64,000 bases of DNA from Acidobacteriota bacterium (GTDB lineage: Bacteria; Acidobacteriota; JAAYUB01): positions 20,050 through 84,049 of the forward strand of contig JAGNHB010000014.1 in the NCBI GenBank assembly GCA_018001935.1, read 5' to 3'. A program made the translations under genes and the position numbers. How positions within the stretch are numbered: position 1 is the first letter of the stretch; each line of letters starts with the position of its first letter. This document shows, one piece after another, positions 1-8,265 of this stretch. The notes beneath the pieces were generated by a model, which had not been told where the DNA came from, searched no databases, and saw only the letters and a list, made by a program, of their open reading frames with translations.

Positions 1-475
1 GGGACGGGGCGTACGAACTTCCCCGTTCGCACGCGCCGTCCCGGCGCGGGTGAAACGAGGCCGAGAGCGCACGGGGGGGTACGACGCGCAGCCGGTGGGG
101 GAGTGTCCGCCCCGGGACGGGGCGTACGAACTTCCCCGTTCGCACGCGCCGTCCCGGCGCGGGTGAAACGAGGCCGTGAGCGCACGGGGGGGTACGACGC
201 GCAGCCGGTGGAAGAGTGTCCGCCCCGGGACGGGGCGTACGAACTTCCCTGTTCGCACGCGCCGTCCCGGCGCGGGTGAAACGAGGCCGAGAGCGCACGG
301 GGGGGCTACGACGCGCAGCCGGTGGAAGAGTGTCCGCCCCGGGACGGGGCGTACGAACTTCCCCGTTCGCACGCGCCGTCCCGGCGCGGGTGAAACGAGG
401 CCGAGAGCGCACGGGGGGGTACGACGCGCAGCCGGTGGGGGAGTGTCCGCCCCGGGACGGGGCGTACAAACGTCG
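1..475. repeat. 113-bp tandem repeat array, about four copies
   Basis: Units begin with GGGACGGGGCGTAC at 1, 114, 227, 341 and 454. The spacing is 113, 113, 114 and 113 bp, and the last unit decays after about 20 bp. Each unit contains a long imperfect hairpin: GGGACGG pairs with CCGTCCC, and CGAAC with GTTCG inside it. Units differ by a few substitutions and one inserted G. The period is not a multiple of three, so open frames through the array shift between copies and are not credible genes. The left end is cut by the window, so the true copy number is unknown. Confidence 0.9.
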
Positions 476-586
476 GCGAACGAACTTCGGCGATGAAACG
501 GTTGAAACCCCGTGTTGAAGCCATATAGAATAGCCCTGCCCGGGGCGGGTTCCGGCCCCGGCAGTTTCCTTGCAGGACACCTGATC

Positions 587-1531
587 GTGAAGACGTCCCC
601 TCACAAGACCCAGACCCCAGGGCCTTCCGCCGGCGGAAAGGCGCCGTCTTACGCCGGTACCGTCGCGGGCCGGGAAGGGTTCGACCCCTTGTGCATCCTG
701 GTCGGAGACACCCAGAAAACCACCTGGTTCGAGTTCTGGCGGGAACGCAACGTCTCCGCCACGCCCCCCCTCGTGGCCGAGATCGCCCGGCGGGCCCCGG
801 GATTTTTGCTCCACCTCGGGGACCTCACTGCCCGAGGCCAGTCCGGCGCCCACTGGCGGCACTTCGACCGCGTGTTCCGGCCGCTGCGCGTCGCCGGGAT
901 CCCGCTGGTCCCGGTGGTGGGCAACCACGAGTACTACGGCCTCGATGTGCTGGCCTTCCGCCACTATTTCGCCCGGTTCCCGTTCCTGGAGAAGCGGAAG
1001 TGGCGGTCCTTCCGGGCCGGGGACGTCGGTTTCCTCCTGCTGGACGGCAATTTCGGCGGGCTGACCGCCGCGGAAGACCGGGCCCAGCGGGAGTGGTTCG
1101 CCCGGGCCCTGGCCGACCTGGAGTCGGACCCGGGTGTCCGGATTTCCGTCCTGGCGGTGCACCAGCCTCCCTTCTCCAACAACCGCGTGGTGGGTTGCAG
1201 CCCGGCGGTGCGCCGGGCTTTCGCGGAGCCCTTCGCCGCTTCCCGCAAGGCGCTTCTTTGCGTCAGCGGCCACTCCCACGCCTACGAGCACTTCGTCGAG
1301 GGGGGGGTGCACTTCGTGGTGTCCGGCGGCGGGGGCGGCCCCCGCCACGCGCTGGCCCTCTCCGGGAACCGGCGGCTGTTCCGCGACCTCTACGCCGGGC
1401 CGGCCGTGCGCTTCCTCCACTTCTGCGAGTTGAGAACAGCCGAAGGCGGCCTCCGGGTGGACGTTGTCCGCATGGGGCAGGATGGGGCGTTCGACGTCGC
1501 GGACCGGTTCGTCGCGACGCGGGGCGGTTGA
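587..1531 (+). CDS. Calcineurin-like metallophosphoesterase
   Basis: Predicted two-metal phosphoesterase of about 314 residues. The family signature is complete: GDTQ, then HLGDLT, GNHEYYG, a lone HQPPF histidine and GHSHAYE. These supply the Asp, His and Asn ligands of the binuclear centre. A loop of six consecutive glycines follows GHSH. The substrate cannot be read from sequence. No signal peptide is obvious, so it is probably cytoplasmic. GTG at 587 is chosen because AGGA lies about nine bases upstream. An in-frame GTG at 512 would add 25 residues but has no ribosome binding site. It stands alone between the tandem array and a POTRA gene. Confidence 0.85.
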   Translation: MKTSPHKTQTPGPSAGGKAPSYAGTVAGREGFDPLCILVGDTQKTTWFEFWRERNVSATPPLVAEIARRAPGFLLHLGDLTARGQSGAHWRHFDRVFRPLRVAGIPLVPVVGNHEYYGLDVLAFRHYFARFPFLEKRKWRSFRAGDVGFLLLDGNFGGLTAAEDRAQREWFARALADLESDPGVRISVLAVHQPPFSNNRVVGCSPAVRRAFAEPFAASRKALLCVSGHSHAYEHFVEGGVHFVVSGGGGGPRHALALSGNRRLFRDLYAGPAVRFLHFCELRTAEGGLRVDVVRMGQDGAFDVADRFVATRGG

Positions 1532-1554
1532 GCCCGTGAGGGGGCCGCTTCCGG

Positions 1555-1622
1555 TGTATGCGACGCGCCAACAGCCGGAGCGCCGCTTCCTGCGTGCCGC
1601 ACAGCCCTCGGGGCGGCGCGGT
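1555..1622. repeat. REP/BIME-like double hairpin, copy 1
   Basis: This is the most diverged of three related elements; the others are at 18054-18123 and 44472-44538. It carries the shared core CCGGAGCGCCGC and then a second stem of the form GTGCCGC/GCGGCGCG. The first stem, GCGACGC against GCGCCGC, is imperfect. The order of stems, loop word CCGGAG and spacing match the other copies. Confidence 0.6.
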
Positions 1623-1709
1623 CCGGTTGCTGCCGGAGATGGGCAACCCGCAGAACACGGCAACCCGGGTGTTTCACTCGACACCTTGCTTGAGGTGATA
1701 AGATTTAAC

Positions 1710-3119
1710 ATGCGAACCTGCGGGAAAAATTTTCTTTTCATGCTCCGGGGCGCCCCTGCCCGGGGTGAAGGTCCCGGGAGCGCGCGGCCCCGGCCGGTGC
1801 TGCGGGTTATCCTGGCGGCCTGGCTGGCCGCGGCCTGCGTCTGCCCGGCGGCCACTCCCGCGAGGAAGGCCCGGAAGCCGAAGCCGCCCGCCAGGATCGT
1901 CCCGGCCGCCCTTGAGGTGGTCGGCCTGGACCGGTACCCCGTCGAGGCGTTCGTGGCGGCCACGGGGGTCCGGTCGGGGGTCGCCGTGACGGCGGCGGAG
2001 ATCGACCAGGCGGTGTCCCGCCTCACGGGCTCGGGGATGTTCCGCACGATCACCTGGAAGACCCGGGTCGTGAAACGGAAGACGATCCTGACGTTCAACG
2101 TGCAGGAGACGGACCGGACCGTCCCGGTTTTCTACGAGAACCTGATCTGGTTCACGGAGGAGGAGATCAACCGAAAGGTCCGGGCGGTCTTCCCCCTGTT
2201 CGACGGGAGGGTCGACATGTCGGGGGTCCTGGCGGGCACGGTTCGGACCACCCTGGAGGGCCTGGTCCGGGAGCGGGGGGTCACGGGGACGGTGAAAGCC
2301 GGCCTGGCCTGCGATTTCACGTCGGGGGCCCACCGCTTTGCCTTCGCCGTGGAGGGGGCGGACCTGCGGATCGCGGGCGTGAGCGTCACCGGCGTCTCGC
2401 CGGGATTGCAGCGGGACGTCAGGCAGGCCTGCGACGCCCTGACGGGGCGGGAGTACTCCCGAACCGGGCTGGACGCTTTCGCCCGCCTGGCGCTGCTGCC
2501 GGTTTTCCGGCGGCACGGTCGCATGAAGGCGGTCTGCGGCACGCCGACGGCCACGCTCGACCCCGGGCCCGGCGCCCGCGTCCGGGTGACCCTGCCGGTG
2601 GAGGAGGGGCCGGTCGGCGTGCTGGGGGGCTGGACGTGGCAGGGTGCGTCCGTCTTCACCGCGGAGCGGCTGAACGAACTGCTGGGCCTCGCCCCGGGGG
2701 AACCCTACGACGAGGCGAGGCTCCAGGCCGGTTTCGGAAGGGTTTCCGAGCTTTACGCCCGACGCGCCCACTACGCCGCGAAAATCGCTTCCGACCTCCG
2801 GTGCGACGAGACGGGGGCCCGGGTGGACCTGGTCCTCACCGTGGCCGAGGGGGAGGCCTTCCGGATGGGGCGCCTGGACTTTCCCGGGCTTCCGCCGGAC
2901 CGCGCCGATCGCCTCCGGAAGGCGTGGCGCCTGCAGCCGGGAGAACCGTTCGACCCCGACTACCCGGCGGAATTCGTCCGCGGCAACGCCGAAAAGCTCG
3001 CCCGGGCGTACGGCACGGCTCGGGACGCCCGCCGTCCCGTCACCGTCGGCTTCCGACACGAGATCCGCCCGGACCTCGGCCGGGCGACCGTGGACGTGGT
3101 CATCTCGCCGGCGAACTGA
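1710..3119 (+). CDS. POTRA-domain protein, BamA/TamA-like, without a barrel
   Basis: Protein of about 469 residues. A hydrophobic export segment lies around residues 30-50. Repeated POTRA-like units follow, the first beginning LEVVGLDRYPVEAF and having the usual strand-helix-helix-strand pattern with a GMFRTI turn. Later units include the stretch beginning GLAPGEPYDE. In Omp85 proteins the POTRA repeats receive substrate and a C-terminal 16-strand barrel sits in the outer membrane. Here the chain stops soon after the last POTRA-like unit and no barrel is encoded. It may be a periplasmic partner of an Omp85 pore or a degenerate BamA relative. The ATG at 1710 follows TGAGGTGATAAG. It precedes coaX but probably forms a separate transcript, since coaX has its own promoter. 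Confidence 0.7.
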   Translation: MRTCGKNFLFMLRGAPARGEGPGSARPRPVLRVILAAWLAAACVCPAATPARKARKPKPPARIVPAALEVVGLDRYPVEAFVAATGVRSGVAVTAAEIDQAVSRLTGSGMFRTITWKTRVVKRKTILTFNVQETDRTVPVFYENLIWFTEEEINRKVRAVFPLFDGRVDMSGVLAGTVRTTLEGLVRERGVTGTVKAGLACDFTSGAHRFAFAVEGADLRIAGVSVTGVSPGLQRDVRQACDALTGREYSRTGLDAFARLALLPVFRRHGRMKAVCGTPTATLDPGPGARVRVTLPVEEGPVGVLGGWTWQGASVFTAERLNELLGLAPGEPYDEARLQAGFGRVSELYARRAHYAAKIASDLRCDETGARVDLVLTVAEGEAFRMGRLDFPGLPPDRADRLRKAWRLQPGEPFDPDYPAEFVRGNAEKLARAYGTARDARRPVTVGFRHEIRPDLGRATVDVVISPAN

Positions 3120-3139
3120 GACGCCGATACGGGCCCGGC

Positions 3140-3181
3140 GCCCTCGGCCCCGCCAGTGGCGGCCGGGGTCTTTCCGAGGGC
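3140..3181 (+). terminator. Nested GC hairpin after the POTRA gene
   Basis: GCCCTCGG at 3140-3147 pairs with CCGAGGGC at 3174-3181. An inner stem CCCCGCC/GGCGG-GGGG is followed by TCTTT. It lies just after the stop codon of the POTRA gene and before the coaX promoter. The T-tract is short, so termination is only likely. Confidence 0.4.
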
Positions 3182-3197
3182 CCGGCGTCCGCTTTCC

Positions 3198-3225
3198 TTG
3201 ACATCCGGAGTCGATCCCTTACAAT
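3198..3225 (+). promoter_or_regulatory. Sigma-70-type promoter for coaX and the downstream kinase
   Basis: A perfect TTGACA at 3198-3203 and TACAAT at 3220-3225 are separated by 16 bp. The ATG of coaX is 25 bp after the -10 box. It should transcribe coaX and the overlapping kinase gene. Confidence 0.75.
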
Positions 3226-3249
3226 GGGCGTGGCGCAGGGAGGGTCGTG

Positions 3250-4026
3250 ATGGAGAATGGTCCCCTTTTTCTGGCGGCGGATTGCGGCAACACCCACATC
3301 AAGCTCGGGGTTTTCGCGGGGAGCGACTTGAAGGCCACGTTCCGGCTGACCTCCGACCCGCAGCGGACGTCCGACGAGTACGCCGTGACCCTCCGGTCGC
3401 TGCTGGCGGGGGAGAACCTCGACCTGCGGCGTTTCGAGGGCGCCGCTCTCGCCACGGTGGTGCCCCCGGTGCAGCCGCTCCTGGCGCGTGCCCTGACGAA
3501 GGTGCTCCCGTGCCCCTGCCTGGTGGTTTCGCCGGAGACCGACTCGGGGATTTCGCTGGACGTCGACGACCCTGACGAAGTGGGCGCGGACCTGGTCTGC
3601 CTCGCGGCCGGGGCGGCCCGTCTCTACCCCTTGCCGGCCGTGGTGGTCTCCTTCGGGACGGCCACGGCGATCCTGGCCCTCACCGCTTCCGCTTCCCTGG
3701 TCGGGGTGGCCATCGCCCCGGGGATCCTCGGTTCCGCCCGTTCCCTGCACGCCAACACTGCCAAGCTGCCCGACGTCGATCTGGCCACCCCGAAGCGCGC
3801 CCTCGGCCGCAACACGGTGGAAGCCCTGCGGGCCGGGCTGGTCTTCGGCTTCGCGGGGCTGGTGGAGCGGATCGTCCGGGAGATGGAGAAGGAACTGGGG
3901 GCGTCCGTCACCGTGATCGCCACGGGGGGGCTTCTCAACGTCCTGGCCCCCGTGACCACGGTGTTTCACCACGTCGACGCCTTCCTGCCCCTGCACGGCC
4001 TGCGGGCCATCTGGGACCGGCGATGA
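3250..4026 (+). CDS. coaX: Type III pantothenate kinase
   Basis: Phosphorylates pantothenate with ATP, the first step of coenzyme A synthesis. The 258-residue length suits CoaX. The N-terminal phosphate-binding motif DCGNTHIK, a central GAD, the FGTATA motif and the C-terminal TGGLLN are present and in order. Two usual residues differ: the Arg after GAD (normally GADR) is Leu, and the Asp before FGTAT is Ser. It is probably still a pantothenate kinase of a divergent lineage, but activity is not certain. The ATG at 3250 follows GGGAGGG. The TGA overlaps the ATG of the next gene (ATGA), so the two are likely translated together. Confidence 0.85.
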   Translation: MENGPLFLAADCGNTHIKLGVFAGSDLKATFRLTSDPQRTSDEYAVTLRSLLAGENLDLRRFEGAALATVVPPVQPLLARALTKVLPCPCLVVSPETDSGISLDVDDPDEVGADLVCLAAGAARLYPLPAVVVSFGTATAILALTASASLVGVAIAPGILGSARSLHANTAKLPDVDLATPKRALGRNTVEALRAGLVFGFAGLVERIVREMEKELGASVTVIATGGLLNVLAPVTTVFHHVDAFLPLHGLRAIWDRR

Positions 4027-6599
4027 TCGGGCGCGTCCTGGGGAACATCCGCATCGAGTCCGCCCTCGGGGCGGGAGGGATGGGTGAGGTCTTCCTCGGT
4101 TTCGACGAGAAACTCCAGCGCCGGGTGGCGCTGAAGGCCATCCGGGGCGCCCGCCGGCTCGACCCGGGCGCTCGCCGGCGCTTCCTCCGGGAAGCCCGGA
4201 TCCTGTCCCGTCTCGACCACCCGGGCATCTGCCGCATCCACAACCTCATCGAGTACCCCGACTGCGATTTCCTCGTCCTGGAGTACATCGAGGGCGACAC
4301 CCTCACCCGGCTCCTCCGGGAGGGGGCGCTCTCCGAGGGGCGCAAACTGGCCGTGGCCGAGGGGATGGCCCGGGTGCTGGCGGCGGCCCACACGGCGGGG
4401 GTCGCCCACCGCGACCTGAAACCGGACAACGTCATGATCACCCCCGACGGCCAGGTCAAGATCCTCGATTTCGGGCTGTCCCGCCTGGTGGGCGACACCC
4501 CGGCGTCGGCCGACGAGCCCGTCCCCGACGCCGGCGGGGACGCCGACCCCATCTCCGTGAGATCCATCAGCGGGTCGGGGTCCGGCACGAGCGGCGGCAG
4601 CCTGCCGTCCCCGGACCTCGAGGGGGGGGAGGCTCGGCTCACCCAGCAGGGGCACGTCATCGGCACGGTCGCCTACATGAGCCCCGAACAGGCCCGGGGC
4701 GCCCCGGTCACGGAAAAGGCGGACCTCTATTCCCTCGGCGTCATCCTTCACGAGCTGTTCACCGGAAAGAGCCCCTACCCCGAGGGCCTGACCACGATGG
4801 AATTGCTGGTCCGGGTGGGGCAGGGGATGGTGGGGCCGGCGGAAGGAATCGACGTCGGGTTGGCCTCGCTGATCGACCGCCTCAAGGACGTGGAGCCCGA
4901 GCGCCGACCCTCCGCGGAGGAGGCCGCCGGGGCCCTGGCCGGCGTGATCGCGCGCCCACAGCGTCGCCGGCGGCGGCTCCGGCGCCTCGCCCTCGGGTTT
5001 GCCGCCGCCGCCCTGGTGACCCTGGCCGTCTGGCTGACGTGGCTGGCCTCCCGTCGGCCGGACCGCCTCGAGTTCGCCCCCCAGGGGAGGGTCGTCGTGA
5101 TGCCTTTCGTGGACCGGACCGGCGGCGAGGCCTGGGTCCGCACGGGGCTGCGGGACCTGGTGGTCAAACCCCTCGAAGGCCTTCCGGCCGCCAACCTGGC
5201 CCCCCTGGATCAGGTGGAGGACGTCCTGAAGTCCCGTGGGCTGGACAAGGCCACGGAGCTGACGGAAGGGCAGGTGATGGACCTCCGGTCCGCTCTGGGG
5301 GCGGACGTGGTGGTGGAAGCCTGGGCCAGCCGGGAAAGCGAGGCGTTGTGCCTGACCTACCGGGTGTGGGTGTCCGGGAACCGGAGCGACCGCCGCCTTC
5401 ACGGCGCGAACCTGCCCCTCCTCGGCGACCGGATGGCGAGGATGCTGGCGGAGGAACTCCGGCTGGGTTCCCTCGCCGCCGGCTCGCGCGACCCCTTCGC
5501 CAGCCAGCTTTACGGCATCGGCCTGCACACCTCCCGGACCCGGGGGGCCAAGGCCGCACGACCCCTCTTCGAGTCGTGCCTCGTGATCGATCCCGGATTC
5601 CGTCCGGCCCGTTTGCAGCTGGCCGCGTGCGCGGAGCAGCTGGGGGACTGGTCGGCCGCCATCGGGGAAGCCCGCGCGGTGCTGCGGGAGGCGGAAGCCG
5701 CCCGGGAGTTCTCACTGGAGGCGCAGGCCCTGGGGTTCCTCGGCGGCCTGTACGCCACGCGCACCGACTACGCGGAAGCGACCGCCTGCCTGGAGCGCGC
5801 CCTGTCCCTGGAGAAGCGTCGCGGCAACCTCGCCGGGCAGGCGGCCGCCGGCTTCCAGCTGGGCCGGGTGGCCTACCTCCGAGGCGACTGGGCCCGGGCC
5901 CGGGCCCTCCTGGAGTGGGTGCTGGCGCTGGAACGCCGCACCCGGGACCTGCCCCGGGAAGCGGACACCATCAACTACCTCGGGCTGGTGGCCCTCAACA
6001 CCCGCCGGTTCGACGTGGCGAGGGCGCATTTCAGCCAGGCCATGAAACTGGCCGCGGAGCAGGGGGACGCCCGGCGGGGGGCCATGTCCCTCGTCAACCT
6101 CGGGAACGTGGCCAACCACCAGGGGCAGGCGGCCGAGGCCGAGAAGCGCTGGAACGAGGCCCTGGCCGCCCTCCGAGGCTGCGGCGACTTTCACAACGAA
6201 CTGGTCGTCCTGAACAACCTGGGCGTCCTGAAACTCAAGCAGAAGGACCACGCCGGCGCCGCGGCCGTCTACCGTGAACTCGTCGGGCGCAGCGCCCAGA
6301 CCGGGGACCGGGTGATGGAAGCCGCCGCCTCCCTCAACCTCTCCCTTTGCCTGATGGCGATGAAAAAGCTGGACGAGGCCCGAAAGTGCATCGACCGGGT
6401 GATGGCCCTCGAGACCTGGGTGCGGGACGACCCCGAGTGTTTCGCCAACCGGGCGGAACTGTCCTTCCTCGAGGGAAACCGGGAAGAGGCCGTCCGTCTC
6501 ATGGAGGAAGCCTGCCGCCGGGGGGGGAAGGACTGGGCGGAAGGCGCCCGGGGGGACCTGGACCGGTACCGGGGCCGCGCGCCCCGGGCGAAGGGCTGA
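4023..6599 (+). CDS. Transmembrane Hanks-type Ser/Thr kinase with C-terminal TPR repeats
   Basis: 858 residues. The N-terminal kinase domain (about 1-290) has the Gly loop GAGGMGEVF, the VALK lysine, HRDLKPDN near residue 129, the DFG motif and an APE-equivalent YMSPEQ. A low-complexity Gly/Ser/Asp insert lies between DFG and the activation segment. A single membrane helix at about 320-345 is followed by a domain beginning VVVMPFVDRTGG, which resembles adenylate-cyclase-associated and FlgO-like pre-TPR domains. Six or more TPR units run to the C-terminus. The kinase is cytoplasmic and the TPR part extracytoplasmic. It overlaps coaX by four bases. The Glu/Asp-rich activation insert is unusual. 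Confidence 0.9.
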   Translation: MIGRVLGNIRIESALGAGGMGEVFLGFDEKLQRRVALKAIRGARRLDPGARRRFLREARILSRLDHPGICRIHNLIEYPDCDFLVLEYIEGDTLTRLLREGALSEGRKLAVAEGMARVLAAAHTAGVAHRDLKPDNVMITPDGQVKILDFGLSRLVGDTPASADEPVPDAGGDADPISVRSISGSGSGTSGGSLPSPDLEGGEARLTQQGHVIGTVAYMSPEQARGAPVTEKADLYSLGVILHELFTGKSPYPEGLTTMELLVRVGQGMVGPAEGIDVGLASLIDRLKDVEPERRPSAEEAAGALAGVIARPQRRRRRLRRLALGFAAAALVTLAVWLTWLASRRPDRLEFAPQGRVVVMPFVDRTGGEAWVRTGLRDLVVKPLEGLPAANLAPLDQVEDVLKSRGLDKATELTEGQVMDLRSALGADVVVEAWASRESEALCLTYRVWVSGNRSDRRLHGANLPLLGDRMARMLAEELRLGSLAAGSRDPFASQLYGIGLHTSRTRGAKAARPLFESCLVIDPGFRPARLQLAACAEQLGDWSAAIGEARAVLREAEAAREFSLEAQALGFLGGLYATRTDYAEATACLERALSLEKRRGNLAGQAAAGFQLGRVAYLRGDWARARALLEWVLALERRTRDLPREADTINYLGLVALNTRRFDVARAHFSQAMKLAAEQGDARRGAMSLVNLGNVANHQGQAAEAEKRWNEALAALRGCGDFHNELVVLNNLGVLKLKQKDHAGAAAVYRELVGRSAQTGDRVMEAAASLNLSLCLMAMKKLDEARKCIDRVMALETWVRDDPECFANRAELSFLEGNREEAVRLMEEACRRGGKDWAEGARGDLDRYRGRAPRAKG

Positions 6600-6697
6600 G
6601 AGGGCCTGCCTCCGCCGACGCCCCGGGAGGTCCCGGCCGGGGCCGGCCGCCCGCCCGGGGCCGCGCGACGGGCGCAATCCATCCGCACGAGGAGAGG

Positions 6698-7438
6698 ATG
6701 AACTATCCCTACAACGTCCAATACCGCTTCGGCCCGAAGCTGACGGCCGCCGCGAAAGTCCTGATCGGGATCAACATCGCGGTCTACCTCGTCCTGACCG
6801 TGGACCGGACCTCCCTCAACACCGACTTCGGGCGGGTGGACCTCTGGCTTTCCCTGATCCCCTTCCGCGTCTGGGGCTCCGGGGAGGCCTGGCGCCTCCT
6901 GACTTACATGTTCCTTCACGGCCCCCCGCTGCATCTTGTCTTCAACCTCTTGATGCTGTGGATGTTCGGCTCCGAGTGCGAGGGGGTCCTGGGGCGGCGG
7001 CGCTTCGTCGCCTACTACCTCGTCACGGGCGTGGGCGCGGGCTTGTGCCAGATGGGGCTCGCGGCGATCATGCCCTCCATCGCCGGCGTCCCCGTCATGG
7101 GCGCGTCCGGGGCGGTCTACGGGCTCCTGCTGGCCTACGCTATCTTCTTCCCCAACCGGTGGCTCCTGCTGTTCTTCGCGATCCCGGTGAAGGCCAAGTA
7201 CCTGGTCGCGGGGTGCGCGATCCTCGAACTGCTGATGACCGTCTCCAATTTTCGCGACGGGATCGCCCACGTCGCCCACCTGGGCGGGATCGTGTTCGGA
7301 TACTTCATGTTGAAGCGGCGGACGTTCCGGGCGGACCTCCGGTACCACTGGCTCCGTCTGAAAGCGTGGCACTACCGGCGGAAGTTCAAGGTCGTCCGCA
7401 AGTCGGACCGGCCGTCCCCGCCGCGGTATTACCACTGA
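6698..7438 (+). CDS. Rhomboid-family intramembrane serine protease
   Basis: 246 residues with about six membrane helices. The rhomboid features are visible: a helix-2 HLVFNLLMLWMFG motif with the conserved His/Asn, the nucleophile motif GASGAVYG, and the catalytic His in AHVAHLGG. Rhomboids cleave single-pass membrane proteins within or near the bilayer; the substrate here is unknown. A basic, cytoplasmic tail of about 45 residues follows the last helix. The ATG at 6698 is preceded by GAGGAGAGG. The frame is open far upstream, but that is shadow from the kinase gene. Confidence 0.88.
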   Translation: MNYPYNVQYRFGPKLTAAAKVLIGINIAVYLVLTVDRTSLNTDFGRVDLWLSLIPFRVWGSGEAWRLLTYMFLHGPPLHLVFNLLMLWMFGSECEGVLGRRRFVAYYLVTGVGAGLCQMGLAAIMPSIAGVPVMGASGAVYGLLLAYAIFFPNRWLLLFFAIPVKAKYLVAGCAILELLMTVSNFRDGIAHVAHLGGIVFGYFMLKRRTFRADLRYHWLRLKAWHYRRKFKVVRKSDRPSPPRYYH

Positions 7439-7470
7439 GCCGGAGGCGCCGTTCGCCAGCCGTTCCACCT

Positions 7471-7499
7471 CGCCAAGGCGCAAAGCTCGCAAAGGAAGA
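7471..7499. repeat. GGCGCAAAG word repeat between convergent genes
   Basis: CGCCAAGGCGCAAAGCTCGC and AAAGGAAG lie between the rhomboid and methyltransferase genes. The inverse words recur at 24362-24403. Confidence 0.45.
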
Positions 7500-7521
7500 C
7501 GGCCTTAGCCGCAAATAATGC

Positions 7522-8223
7522 TCACGGCCGGGTGGCGGTGGCCAGGAGGGACGTCCCGATCGGAAGAGGGCGGCAGACCGACTGGGTCAGGCACCCGGTC
7601 GCGTAGAGCAGGGCGTTGAGCCAGCGGGGGACCGGGGGGAATTCGGAAGGGGACTCCCGGATCACCAGCTTGCGGTACAGCGCCATCGGCACCATCTCCG
7701 GGAAAAGATGGCGGCAGCGGCGGGGTGAAAACCCTGTGGCCGACAGGAGCCCCAGGAGGCTCCGGCGGGTGTAGCGGCGCTGGTGCCCCAGCTGGCGGTC
7801 CCAGTCCGACCACAGGCGGGGGCCGGCCGGGACGGTGCAGACCAGCCGCGCCCCCGGCCGCATCCGGGCGTGCAGGTCCCGCACGAGGGCTGCGTCGTCT
7901 TCGAGGTGCTCGAAGACGTCCAGGGCCAGGACCACGTCCATGCCCCGGTAATCCTCCGCCTTCGCGGCGTTCGCCGTTTCCCCGAAGACCGTTTCGAGGT
8001 GGGCGGCGAGCTGGGGGATCGGCTCGTGGAAGAAGTAGGACGCCCGGGGGCGGTCGCGCCGGATGAAACGCCCGATGACGCCCGACCCGGCCCCGAGGTC
8101 CAGCACCGACACGGGCCCCGTCGAGGGGACCGAGCGGGCGACCGCGCGCCAGCGCAGGCGATGCCAGAAGAAGCGCTCGTAGCGGTCGGACAACTGGTCT
8201 TCGAGGTGGGTTTCCAGCGACAC
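7522..8223 (-). CDS. SAM-dependent class I methyltransferase
   Basis: 233 residues with a Rossmann-type SAM fold. Motif I is VLDLGAGSGVIG, the acidic motif II is near FFHEP, and the post-I motif is VVLALDVFEHLEDD, typical of the Methyltransf_11/23 group. The middle segment PAGPRLWSDWD and LGHQRRYT resembles methyltransferases found in glycolipid or O-antigen clusters. It lies downstream of a polyprenyl-phosphate glycosyltransferase on the same strand, 42 bp after that gene's stop. A role in modifying a glycan or a lipid-linked sugar is therefore possible. The real acceptor is unknown. Confidence 0.8.
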   Translation of the reverse strand: MSLETHLEDQLSDRYERFFWHRLRWRAVARSVPSTGPVSVLDLGAGSGVIGRFIRRDRPRASYFFHEPIPQLAAHLETVFGETANAAKAEDYRGMDVVLALDVFEHLEDDAALVRDLHARMRPGARLVCTVPAGPRLWSDWDRQLGHQRRYTRRSLLGLLSATGFSPRRCRHLFPEMVPMALYRKLVIRESPSEFPPVPRWLNALLYATGCLTQSVCRPLPIGTSLLATATRP

Positions 8224-8265
8224 GGCATCACTCCGGGACGTTGCAGGGTTTTCCGGCCGGGACGG

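Noticed and set aside
1-475. CRISPR array
   Set aside because: There are no variable spacers; the whole 113-bp unit repeats, and no cas gene is present.
176-524. Open frames through the 113-bp tandem array
   Set aside because: The period is not a multiple of three and the frames run through all copies with identical low-complexity peptides; no ribosome binding site.
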